This document shows positions 8,144 to 15,732 of a stretch of 55,750 bases of DNA, piece after piece. This stretch comes from CAIOHW01 sp046317855 (GTDB taxonomy: Bacteria > Bdellovibrionota > UBA1018), in the NCBI GenBank assembly GCA_046317855.1, contig JBKCVM010000139.1, positions 1-55,750 of the forward strand, read 5' to 3'. Position numbers and translations under genes: made by a program. The notes beneath the pieces are model-generated. The model ran no database searches. It was not told where the DNA came from and was given only the letters and a program-made list of their open reading frames with translations. Position 1 is the first letter of the stretch; the number at the start of each line of letters is the position of its first letter.

Positions 8144-8953
8144 CTAGAGTCCAACAAAAGCTGGCTTACGCTTTTCCGAAAAAGCTCCCATGCCTTCACG
8201 CTGGTCAGAACTTCCAAACAACCTGCCAAAGGCATGGGCCTCGGCGTCTACCTTTCCGTTCAACCCAACGCTCTCAGAAAACTCATTTATTAGCGCCTTG
8301 CAGCGAGCAATGGCTGGAGCAGAGTTTCTGCTGATCTGCGCCGCCAAGGTAAGCACCTTGTCCATGAACCCTTCTTGTGGAAACACTTGTGAGGCCAGCC
8401 CTATCGCCTGAGCCTCAGCTGCCCCAATCTTTCGACCTGAAAAGACAAGGTCCTTCGCGCGCCCTATACCAACCAGTTTTGCCAAACGAATGGTCCCGCC
8501 AAACCCAGGAATTATGCCCAGACCCACTTCTGGCTGACCAAAAACAGCATTGTCGGCCGCAACAATGAAGTCGCATGCCATTGCCATCTCGCAACCGCCA
8601 CCCAAGGCGTAACCATTCACTGCAGCAATCGTAGGCTTGGGCATGAGTTCGAGCAATTTGGCTACCTCATGTCCGAGCTGCGCAAAGGCGACAGCCTCCT
8701 CCGGCTGTTTATCCTTCATCTCAAGAATGTCTGCGCCTGCAATGAAAGACTTTTTGCCCTCGCCCGTTAAAATGACCACGCGTACTTCGGGTTCATCTGC
8801 GGCCTGCCGCAACACCTCTTGGAGTTCCTTAAGAACCGTCGAGTTGAGTGCGTTGAGGGCCTCAACCCTACTGACAGTCACCACCTGAATCCCGAGCTCT
8901 TTGCGGTCAACTCGAACAGTCGAAAGGGCTGAGTGTCCGTCATTTGTTGTCAT
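8144..8953 (-). CDS. Enoyl-CoA hydratase (crotonase family)
   Basis: Hydrates trans-2-enoyl-CoA to 3-hydroxyacyl-CoA. The 269-residue product has the oxyanion-hole segments SFIAGADILEMK (near 70) and GYALGGGCEMAMACDF (near 110; Glu of GGCE is one catalytic acid). The second catalytic Glu is in GQPEVGLGIIPGFGGT (near 135). The ATG at 8953 was chosen because it gives a standard N-terminus, has AAAGGA upstream and overlaps the dehydrogenase gene by only 14 bases; the frame stays open to 9004. It forms an apparent operon with the hydroxyacyl-CoA dehydrogenase upstream and the acyl-CoA dehydrogenase downstream. Confidence 0.93.
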   Translation of the reverse strand: MTTNDGHSALSTVRVDRKELGIQVVTVSRVEALNALNSTVLKELQEVLRQAADEPEVRVVILTGEGKKSFIAGADILEMKDKQPEEAVAFAQLGHEVAKLLELMPKPTIAAVNGYALGGGCEMAMACDFIVAADNAVFGQPEVGLGIIPGFGGTIRLAKLVGIGRAKDLVFSGRKIGAAEAQAIGLASQVFPQEGFMDKVLTLAAQISRNSAPAIARCKALINEFSESVGLNGKVDAEAHAFGRLFGSSDQREGMGAFSEKRKPAFVGL

Positions 8954-9791
8954 AAGTATAAAATCCTTTGCCTGATTTTCTGCCCAACCAACCCGCAGCG
9001 ACATAGTTTTTTAGCAAAGGGCACGGACGATACTTGGTGTCACCTAAGCCTTCGTGCAGCACTTCCATGATCGCAAGGCATGTGTCCAACCCGATAAAGT
9101 CCGCAAGAGTGAGGGGCCCCATTGGTTGGTTGGTACCTAGTTTCATTGCAGAATCGATATCCTCAACAGAGGCCACTCCCTCATAAAGGGCGTAGACGGC
9201 CTCATTGATCATCGGCATCAAAATCCGATTCACCGCAAAGCCTGGAAAGTCCTTTGCCTCGATGAAGGTTTTGCCCATTTTCTCAGCCGTTGCTTTTACA
9301 GCCCCAAAAGTCTGATTCGAGGTCTGAATCCCTCTAATGCCCTCAACCAGCTTCATGATTGGAACTGGGTTCATGAAATGCATCCCAATGACCCGATCCG
9401 CTCTTTTGGTTTGAGCGGCAATTTTAGTAATACTAATAGAAGAAGTATTGGTCGCCAGCACAGCCTGCGGACCGGCCACTAAATCGAGCTCTTTAAAAAT
9501 TGCGGCCTTCAGATCGAATTTTTCGCTCACAGCCTCAATGATCAGATCGCAATCAGAAACCTCTTTCAATGAAGCGATCGGCTTGATTCTAGAAAGCGTT
9601 TGATCTCGCTCAGAAGAGCTAAGCTTAGCTTTCTCAACCATTTTTTGAAGTTGAGTGCCAATCCTGTCCAGCCCCTTTGAGGCAGTTTCGAGACTCAAAT
9701 CCGAAAGACAGACTTCGAACCCAGACTGAGCGGCAGTCTGGGCAATTCCCAGACCCATTTGGCCGGCACCAATGACACCTATTTTTTGCAT
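8940..9791 (-). CDS. hbd: 3-hydroxybutyryl-CoA (3-hydroxyacyl-CoA) dehydrogenase
   Basis: An NAD(P)-dependent dehydrogenase interconverting 3-hydroxyacyl-CoA and 3-ketoacyl-CoA. The N-terminal Rossmann motif is IGVIGAGQMGLGIAQTAAQ (4-22), and LATNTSSISITKIA marks the middle of the nucleotide domain. The catalytic His lies in IGMHFMNPVPIMKLVEGI (near 137-154). The C-terminal helical domain has DFPGFAVNRILMPMINEA and ends GRKSGKGFYTYDNK. At 283 residues it is the single-function short form, not a fused FadB. It starts 24 bases after the end of mnmE and overlaps the enoyl-CoA hydratase by 14 bases. Confidence 0.94.
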   Translation of the reverse strand: MQKIGVIGAGQMGLGIAQTAAQSGFEVCLSDLSLETASKGLDRIGTQLQKMVEKAKLSSSERDQTLSRIKPIASLKEVSDCDLIIEAVSEKFDLKAAIFKELDLVAGPQAVLATNTSSISITKIAAQTKRADRVIGMHFMNPVPIMKLVEGIRGIQTSNQTFGAVKATAEKMGKTFIEAKDFPGFAVNRILMPMINEAVYALYEGVASVEDIDSAMKLGTNQPMGPLTLADFIGLDTCLAIMEVLHEGLGDTKYRPCPLLKNYVAAGWLGRKSGKGFYTYDNK

Positions 9792-9815
9792 AGAATGCGT
9801 ATAACCAAGAAGCGC

Positions 9816-11243
9816 TTACTTGCCGATACAGAACTGCGAAAAGATCCTTCCCAGCACATCCTCAGCCGAAGTTTTCCCGATGAAGAAGCTCAAGTGCTCC
9901 AGGGCGTTCCGCAGGTCTGCAGCAAGAAGGTCGTGTCCCTCTGCAGAGAGGGCTCTTTCTAAAGCCTCTCGCGCTTGGCGAACCGCATCCTGCTGTTCAA
10001 GCCTCGTTAGGGCCCACTGGCCGGGCTCTATTGCGGTCAAATAATTGCACCTCTCTGAAAGTCTATTCAAGAAGAGGGGGAACCCTTCTTGAGTCTTCGA
10101 AGAAACCCAGCATTCAACTTTGCACCCTGTCTCGTGATGCCATCGATCCTCGAGCGCCCGCCTTGCAACGGCGTCGGGCTCGAGATCTGCCTTATGAAAA
10201 ACGACTAAAGTTTTTGAAACTGGGCTGCCCGTGCGTCTCCATTCGTCCCGCGCAACTAACAGATCCATCGTAGGATCCACCACGAACAGCACCAAATCTG
10301 CCTCTCGTGCGGCCTGAAGCGCCCGTTCAATTCCAAGCCCCTCGACTCGCCCTGTATTCGAGCGGAGACCTGCAGTGTCATGCAGCCAAAGCGTCCAGTC
10401 TTGGTCTCCTTGGGGGGATCGAAGTCTAATTCTTTCACGGATGATGTCGCGCGTTGTCCCAGCCTCATCAGACACGAGGCTACGATCAGCGCCAAGAAGT
10501 TCATTAAAAAGGGTGGATTTTCCCGCGTTGGGCAGGCCAGCTAGCGCAATGTGCAGGCCTTCTTGAATCCTTCGGCCCCGTTCAAGCGTTGCTTCTGTTC
10601 TTGAGAGAAACTCCACAACTTGCGGGAGACGTTGCGTCAGTCTAGCAATCGAAACTTCGTCCAAATCCTGGTCCGAAAAGTCGATCCCCGCCTCAGCCAA
10701 GGTCAAAGTCTGGCGCAAAATCTCTGCATACTCTTCAAAAAGTCGGGCCGAAGAACCTCCCAGCCTATCCAGGGCAAGCTCGTGGGCGGTCTCATTAGTC
10801 GCCTCAATCAAATCGCGGACTGCCTCAGCCTGGTCCAATGTCATCTTTCCATTTTTGACCGCTCTGAAACTGAACTCACCCGGCAAGGCCGCCTTACATC
10901 CCACTTCTAGCAGGGCCTTCATCGCCTGTGACTGAATGAGTCCTCCGCCATGAAGAAAAAGCTCAAAAGAAGCCTCGCCCGTGAAACTGAACCCCTGCTC
11001 AAAAAAAACAGCGAGACACTGGTCAATTTTTCGGCCTGCCAAATCGTGCAGTCCCGTGAGCCTGAGCTGCCTGGGCCTTGACAAGATAGACTCAGCATCA
11101 TCGCAAAGGCTCGTCAGAACAGCTTGCGCCCGAGTTCCGCTTACCCGAATTGCGGTCACTGCCCCGCCAGATGCAGTGATCGGCGAAGCAATGGTTTCTT
11201 CCCGGAGGTAACTGCTTTGCTCAGGGCGATTTCTTTTTTCCAT
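9816..11243 (-). CDS. mnmE: tRNA modification GTPase MnmE (TrmE)
   Basis: MnmE is the GTPase partner of MnmG in wobble-uridine modification. It shows the N-terminal tetrahydrofolate-binding domain (ETIASPITASGGAVTAIRVSG), helical segments, and a circularly ordinary G domain inserted in the second half. The G domain has P-loop GLPNAGKSTLFNELLG, switch region VSDEAGTTRD and WLHDTAGLR. The chain ends with the family's C-terminal CIGK, whose Cys is catalytically important. The ATG at 11243 overlaps yidC by 23 bases; a TTG seven codons upstream is possible, and neither has a clear ribosome-binding site. The jag/khpB gene often found between yidC and mnmE is absent. Confidence 0.95.
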   Translation of the reverse strand: MEKRNRPEQSSYLREETIASPITASGGAVTAIRVSGTRAQAVLTSLCDDAESILSRPRQLRLTGLHDLAGRKIDQCLAVFFEQGFSFTGEASFELFLHGGGLIQSQAMKALLEVGCKAALPGEFSFRAVKNGKMTLDQAEAVRDLIEATNETAHELALDRLGGSSARLFEEYAEILRQTLTLAEAGIDFSDQDLDEVSIARLTQRLPQVVEFLSRTEATLERGRRIQEGLHIALAGLPNAGKSTLFNELLGADRSLVSDEAGTTRDIIRERIRLRSPQGDQDWTLWLHDTAGLRSNTGRVEGLGIERALQAAREADLVLFVVDPTMDLLVARDEWRRTGSPVSKTLVVFHKADLEPDAVARRALEDRWHHETGCKVECWVSSKTQEGFPLFLNRLSERCNYLTAIEPGQWALTRLEQQDAVRQAREALERALSAEGHDLLAADLRNALEHLSFFIGKTSAEDVLGRIFSQFCIGK

Positions 11244-12783
11244 GAATCGCCGGAGCTGGCGCAACCATTTCCAGCTTCTTGTTCAGGATGAGCTGCTGAA
11301 TGATGCTCACCACCGCATTAGTAAGCATGTAGAGCGTCAAACCAGAGGGAAGCTGGATCATAAAAACGCCAAAAATCACCGGCATCCATTGGATCATTTT
11401 GGCCTGGGCGGGGTCTGTGGCTGTGCTTGGCGTCAACTTTTGCTGAAAGTACATCACCGCAGTGAGGAGAACCGGGGTGACGTACCAAGGATCCTTGGCA
11501 GAAAGATCATGAATCCAAAGAGCAAACGGAGCCTGATACAATTCAAAGGAACCATACAACACGCGATAAAGCGCAAAGAATACAGGCATTTGAATTAACA
11601 TTGGGAGACATCCGGCCATCGGGTTATAGCCGTGAGTTCTCATCAACGTGAGCATCTCCCGATTCAAGGCTTCTTTATCGTTTGCGTATTTCTCCCTCAG
11701 CTTTTGCAGCTGCGGCTGAAGAGTCGCCATCTTTTTCATGCTCTTCATGCTCTTGTAGGTGAGCGGATAGAGAAGAATTTTGAGAACTGTGGTCAACACG
11801 ATGATGGCCACTCCGTAATTTTTCAAAAACGAAAACAGCCAATTCATGAAGTTCAAAATCAATAAAGCAAGCGGGGTGAGCCATCCAAAATCAATCGCAG
11901 TCACTAAGCTCGGGCTCGCCTTTTTCAAAAGTTCAGCCTTTTTTGGTCCAAAATAAACCCGAATCGGTATCACTGCGGAATTTCCATTCACAGGATAAAC
12001 TAAACTCAAGCGGTTTCCGTTTTCGGCAAGGGGCTGTACCAAAGCCCGACTCGTTCCTGAGCGATCCAGTGCTGACAGGATGAAATACCGGTTTTCGATT
12101 CCAATCCAAGCAGTAGGGACCAGAACATCCGTCAACTTTGCGTTTTCACTCGCTGCTAAAGTCTCAACGGTCTTACCGCCCAAATATACAAGTTTTCTGT
12201 CAGCCGCTTCGCCTTTATCGGTTTGCAGCGGAGAAATCAGAGAAACGAAGGCAACTTTTGGTGCCGCCTTCTTAAATTTGATGTTCCAAGAAACATCGAC
12301 AAAACTTTCAGTCGGCCGCGCAACCACCTCACGCTTGAGTTGGACCGCATCGTTTTCAAAGGTCCACTCTAACTCCTGCGCTGAACGTTCTCGTAAATTT
12401 CCAACAAGTGAGCCCAAAAACGAATAATCTGGATGATCCACGGTCAAATCCAATTGGGGCACCGATCCCACCACTTCAGAAGAAGAAATGACCTCAGAAG
12501 ACGTCGAGTAATTCCAAAACTCGAGTGCTCTCGCTCCATTTCCGATTCCCAACTCGCCTTGAGCCAGTATCAACTTCTTTTGCTCGCGAGCAACAGACGC
12601 CACCGAGGTTTGAGGCACTGCACTTTTCTCACGCGGTTCTGACCGCAAAGTTCCCGAGGCAGCCTGGATTGCGGCAACACCCTCAGTCGAGGGAACCTGT
12701 TGGTACTTGCTCAATACGAAGTGTTGCCAACTTAAAAAGATTCCAAAACTGATCAGAATTGCCAAAATTGTCTTGCGATCCAT
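11221..12783 (-). CDS. yidC: Membrane protein insertase YidC (long, Gram-negative form)
   Basis: YidC inserts and folds inner-membrane proteins, alone or with SecYEG. The 520-residue protein starts with a transmembrane segment (ILAILISFGIFLSWQHFVLS, about 7-26). A large periplasmic beta-rich domain (about 60-310), found in Gram-negative YidC, follows. The five-TM insertase core has NYGVAIIVLTTVLKILLYPLTYKS (near 335, with the conserved hydrophilic-groove Arg/Lys position), the coiled C1 loop MKKMATLQPQLQKLREKYAND, and GCLPMLIQMPVFFALYRVLY. The tail ends in basic KKKSP, as in ribosome-binding tails. It lies 10 bases after yidD. Confidence 0.96.
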   Translation of the reverse strand: MDRKTILAILISFGIFLSWQHFVLSKYQQVPSTEGVAAIQAASGTLRSEPREKSAVPQTSVASVAREQKKLILAQGELGIGNGARALEFWNYSTSSEVISSSEVVGSVPQLDLTVDHPDYSFLGSLVGNLRERSAQELEWTFENDAVQLKREVVARPTESFVDVSWNIKFKKAAPKVAFVSLISPLQTDKGEAADRKLVYLGGKTVETLAASENAKLTDVLVPTAWIGIENRYFILSALDRSGTSRALVQPLAENGNRLSLVYPVNGNSAVIPIRVYFGPKKAELLKKASPSLVTAIDFGWLTPLALLILNFMNWLFSFLKNYGVAIIVLTTVLKILLYPLTYKSMKSMKKMATLQPQLQKLREKYANDKEALNREMLTLMRTHGYNPMAGCLPMLIQMPVFFALYRVLYGSFELYQAPFALWIHDLSAKDPWYVTPVLLTAVMYFQQKLTPSTATDPAQAKMIQWMPVIFGVFMIQLPSGLTLYMLTNAVVSIIQQLILNKKLEMVAPAPAIHGKKKSP

Positions 12784-12793
12784 GAGTGGCCTT

Positions 12794-13060
12794 CTACTTC
12801 TCGTTAGTTGCCCGGTCCACTACTACCGGCCTAGCAAAGGGGTGACAGGTGAAAATTCTCTTCAGCCCTGCAAATCCACCCCTGATCCACCCATTTCGAC
12901 TCACTTGCGCGAGAGCAAATTCACTACACGAGGGGTAATGTCGACAGCCCTGATGAGCCCCACCCCCTCCTGACAAAGCCAAAAGGAACGGGAACAAGAT
13001 CACTCGGTAGACTCGCCACAGATAATGCGCAAGCCGAGCCCTGAAGCTGGGGGAGTTCAT
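12794..13060 (-). CDS. yidD: Membrane protein insertion efficiency factor YidD
   Basis: A small membrane-associated protein that assists YidC. The 88-residue product has an N-terminal amphipathic/hydrophobic helix (YLWRVYRVILFPFLLAL) and the family signature GCRHYPSCSEFALAQV followed by RIFTCHPFARP; the three conserved cysteines are present. The ATG at 13060 overlaps the rnpA stop as ATGA and sits 6 bases after GGAG. An ATG at 13072 in the same frame is less likely. Confidence 0.93.
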   Translation of the reverse strand: MNSPSFRARLAHYLWRVYRVILFPFLLALSGGGGAHQGCRHYPSCSEFALAQVSRNGWIRGGFAGLKRIFTCHPFARPVVVDRATNEK

Positions 13061-13449
13061 TTCTTTCTCCATGCCTTCGACTCAGCGGGCTCTTGGGTGA
13101 GCAAACCGTCTTGAATTTCTCGAGCCAGCTCCCGCCCAAAGAGAAGGGCAGGCCTTTGAAGCTTCATCACCACTATGTTGTAATCGAAGGACCCTAATGC
13201 AGGCCCCAAAATCCGAATCGTCTCTCGGATCCGACGGCGCAACGCATTTCTTTCTACGGAAGACATCTTAGCCTTAAAAGTCACGCCCAGCCGGAAGTGA
13301 CCCAAAGGGTTCGCTTTGCGAAAGACAGAGCAGTGCCTGAGCCGATAAACCTGGCTTCCAGAAAAGAATTCAAGAAACTCTCGTCGATGGTGGAGGCGAT
13401 TTGAGTACGCCAACCGTCGACCTGAGCCGGCTTTACTTTCCAGCGACAC
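13057..13449 (-). CDS. rnpA: Ribonuclease P protein component
   Basis: The protein cofactor of RNase P, which trims 5' leaders from pre-tRNAs. The 130-residue product carries the family motif SVERNALRRRIRETIR (near 68-83; usually KRAVxRNRIKRxIRE). Upstream is NRLHHRREFLEFFSGSQVYR, and HFRLGVTFKAK corresponds to the usual R-x-G-x-x-V-S-K strand. It appears to use a GTG start at 13449, 17 bases inside the 3' end of rpmH. No ATG is available near the expected N-terminus. The overlap with rpmH and the ATGA link to yidD make a compact translationally coupled set. Confidence 0.93.
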   Translation of the reverse strand: MSLESKAGSGRRLAYSNRLHHRREFLEFFSGSQVYRLRHCSVFRKANPLGHFRLGVTFKAKMSSVERNALRRRIRETIRILGPALGSFDYNIVVMKLQRPALLFGRELAREIQDGLLTQEPAESKAWRKK

Positions 13450-13582
13450 TCGGAGTCAGTCGTTTACGACCCTTGGCTCGACGGCTCTTCAGCACATTGC
13501 GGCCACCGGTGGTCTCCATCCGGGCACGGAATCCATGTCGACGACGGCGCTTAGTGCGGCTGGGCTGATAGGTGCGTTTCAT
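13433..13582 (-). CDS. rpmH: 50S ribosomal protein L34
   Basis: The 49-residue product opens MKRTYQPSRTKRRRRHGFRA and continues RMETTGGRNVLKSRRAKGRKRLTPS, an almost textbook L34. It is the first gene of the leftward rpmH-rnpA-yidD-yidC-mnmE cluster and is divergent from dnaA. Its last codons overlap the rnpA start by 17 bases. The start has no good Shine-Dalgarno. Confidence 0.97.
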   Translation of the reverse strand: MKRTYQPSRTKRRRRHGFRARMETTGGRNVLKSRRAKGRKRLTPSVAGK

Positions 13583-13592
13583 AAGGAGCTTG

Positions 13593-13622
13593 GGTCTAGT
13601 CGATTGGAGCCCGCATTGTCAA
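13593..13622 (-). promoter_or_regulatory. Possible rpmH promoter
   Basis: On the minus strand a perfect TTGACA (13617-13622) is followed after 18 bases by TAGACC (13593-13598), a weak -10. Transcription would start only a few bases before the rpmH ATG, giving an almost leaderless mRNA; this fits the missing Shine-Dalgarno but lowers certainty. Confidence 0.35.
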
Positions 13623-13683
13623 GCACATGAGCCCATGCTACGACGCCCACTTTCCACGAGATCCCCCAAGAGATCGGCAAACG

Positions 13684-15138
13684 ATGTCCAGAAACGGTTT
13701 TGACATTGATCCATCGCAATTCCCGGAGCTGTGGAAGACAGCCCTCCAGGCCATTCAACAACGGATCACTCCAGAGCAGGTACGTGCTTGGATTTCTTCT
13801 CTCCGTTTTCTGGGAACCCGTCATGATGGACAAGCTTGGACTGTCCAATTTGCCTGCGAAACTCTTTGGCAAAAAAACTGGGTGGTTGAGCACCATCAAA
13901 AGATCATTGAAGAGATTTTTGCCCAGATTCTAGGGTCCTCTTGCCGCCTCCAGATAGAAGTTCTGCCAGAAGAAGAATCGGCTGCCCTCGTTCCTCCGGG
14001 TGATGAACTGAGCTCTTTTAACGATAGACTTGGCCAGGACAGACTCAATGAACTGAACGAAAGACCCGAGCGTACAGAACGACTTGACCGAGTAGAGCTA
14101 AGCCCTTCCACAGGCAACTACGAGATCCAGATCGATCCAAGCCACACCTTTGATAACTATGTGGTTGGGGCCAGCAACCAGTTTGCCCATGCCTCGGCCA
14201 TTGCAGTCGCAGAGAAACCCGCCCAAGAATATAATCCTCTGTTCCTTTACAGTGCTCCCGGATTAGGCAAGACGCACCTGCTTCATGCAATTGCCAATCA
14301 TTTTAAGGCTCAACGTCCCAATGCCAAAGTTGCCTATCTGTCGGCCGAGCAGTTCGTGAACGAAATGGTTGAAGCGGTAAAAACGCAGCAGATGAACCGG
14401 TTCAGGAACAAATATCGCAACAGCTTTGACATGATCTTGATCGATGACATTCAATTCCTGGCAGGAAAAGAGCGCAGTGAGGAGGAGTTTTTTCATACCT
14501 TTAATGCTCTTCAGAGCTCAAAACGCCAGATCGTTGTCACGAGTGATCGTCCACCTAAAGAAATCGAAAAGCTCGAGGAGCGAGTCAAAACTCGCTTTCT
14601 ATGTGGATTGGTTGCAGACATTCAATACCCTGAAATTGAAACCCGAATCGCAATCCTGAAACAAAAGGCCGAACGCGATGACGTCTACCTTCCAGATGAA
14701 GTGGCCACCTTTCTTGCGACTCACATCAAATCGAACGTTCGCGAGCTCGAAGGCACCCTCATTAAACTCAAGGCACAAGCCTCGCTTACAGGCGCAGAGA
14801 TTTCTCTGGATATGGCTCGGCAAGAACTCAGAATTGCTGACGAGGAACTCACACCTACACTGACTGTTGAGAGCATTCAGTCTGCGGTTGCCCGCCACTA
14901 CCAGATTAAGATCCATGATTTAAAAGGTTCAAGCCGGGCCCGCACCGTGGCGCGCCCGCGCCAAATCGCTATTTACCTCACACGCAAGTACACCGAGCTC
15001 GGCCTGAAGGAGATTGGAGCTCATTTTGGTGGACGAGATCACTCAACAGTTCTTCACGCCTGCGAGACGATTGAGGCCAGTATCGAAATCGACACCAGTA
15101 TTAGAGAAGCGGTCGAAGGAATTCAGAACCTTCTTTAG
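13684..15138 (+). CDS. dnaA: Chromosomal replication initiator DnaA
   Basis: DnaA binds 9-base boxes at oriC, oligomerises with ATP and opens the duplex. The 484-residue protein has domain I (PELWKTALQAIQQRITPEQVRAWISSLRF), an acidic linker rich in Asp/Glu/Arg (about 95-140), and an AAA+ domain with Walker A APGLGKTHLLHAIANH and Walker B MILIDDIQFLAGKERSEEEF. Domain IV carries RPRQIAIYLTRKYTELGLKE and GGRDHSTVLHACETI, the box-reading helix-turn-helix. The first Gly of the Walker A GxxxxGKT is Ser (YSAPGLGKT). The start at 13684 gives a standard domain I; an in-frame ATG at 13627 is possible. The 101 bases to rpmH should hold its promoter. Confidence 0.96.
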   Translation: MSRNGFDIDPSQFPELWKTALQAIQQRITPEQVRAWISSLRFLGTRHDGQAWTVQFACETLWQKNWVVEHHQKIIEEIFAQILGSSCRLQIEVLPEEESAALVPPGDELSSFNDRLGQDRLNELNERPERTERLDRVELSPSTGNYEIQIDPSHTFDNYVVGASNQFAHASAIAVAEKPAQEYNPLFLYSAPGLGKTHLLHAIANHFKAQRPNAKVAYLSAEQFVNEMVEAVKTQQMNRFRNKYRNSFDMILIDDIQFLAGKERSEEEFFHTFNALQSSKRQIVVTSDRPPKEIEKLEERVKTRFLCGLVADIQYPEIETRIAILKQKAERDDVYLPDEVATFLATHIKSNVRELEGTLIKLKAQASLTGAEISLDMARQELRIADEELTPTLTVESIQSAVARHYQIKIHDLKGSSRARTVARPRQIAIYLTRKYTELGLKEIGAHFGGRDHSTVLHACETIEASIEIDTSIREAVEGIQNLL

Positions 15139-15732
15139 TCAACAATACATTTTTGTGGATAGAACATCCCAAAATTGTGGAAAACAATTAGGAAGTCCCA
15201 CTCTCTCAGGTGGTTCCCTACTGATTTCTGTCTCCCTCTGTCTCATCCCTGGCTCTAATGTGGATAACTTTTTACATTTTAGTATTTTAAAAACAAATAC
15301 TTACACAACTTTTCCACATATCCACATTATCCACATTTCGTTTCTTCCAAAATGTGAGTTTTCCACATCCTCCCAGACTCAAAAAAATGTGGATAATGTG
15401 GAAAACCTAAAAAAAGAAGGGCCAGTTATTCATAACTACACACTAAAAAAGTCGGTAATTAGAAAGTTATCCCCATTTTTTGTGGATAACTATGTGTATA
15501 ACTTTTCCAACCACCACCCTGGGGTACTTATCCCCAATTATCAAAAGTTACCCACTGAGTTTTCAACACACTTTGCCTATGACTTTAGTCAATGTTTATA
15601 AATAGTTAAACCACTTATCCACATATCCACACACCCTACTACTGATACTAGTTTTATTTAAACTCTTAGTCTTTTAAATGCCTTCGCCCTGTGCAATGAC
15701 CGGGACGAACCTTGTGGTTTAAGGATTTTCAT
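15139..15732. other. oriC: Replication origin oriC (dnaA-dnaN intergenic region)
   Basis: A 594-base AT-rich gap packed with DnaA boxes. Perfect TTATNCACA, in either orientation, occurs at 15259-15267(-), 15327-15335(+), 15388-15396(-), 15481-15489(-), 15493-15501(-) and 15615-15623(+). TTTTCCACA variants lie at 15176-15184(-), 15310-15318(+), 15359-15367(+) and 15397-15405(-). ATATCCACA lies at 15318-15326 and 15623-15631. One-mismatch sites include TTATCCCCA at 15467 and 15528 and TGTGGATAG at 15154. Boxes cluster back to back at 15310-15335 and 15388-15405. Coding strands diverge at about 13.6 kb just to its left, as expected for a bidirectional origin. Confidence 0.92.
15615..15680 (+). 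other. Candidate DNA unwinding element with DnaA-trio-like repeat
   Basis: Two abutting DnaA boxes (15615-15631) are followed by CTACTACTGATACTA (15636-15650) and then an AT-rich run to about 15680. On the complementary strand three of five triplets fit the DnaA-trio consensus 3'-(G/A)A(T/A)-5' (GAT, GAT, GAT). Order and spacing resemble the basal unwinding system described for Bacillus subtilis. Opening at this site is inference. Confidence 0.6.

Noticed and set aside
6953..9815. A cobalamin riboswitch before the B12-dependent genes
   Set aside because: The genes are packed with overlaps or gaps of 24 bases or less, leaving no room for such an element; I saw no B12-box sequence.
15014..15601. 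A 195-codon plus-strand frame running from the dnaA end through oriC
   Set aside because: Its sequence is the translation of DnaA boxes and AT-rich repeats; it overlaps dnaA in another frame and has no family resemblance.
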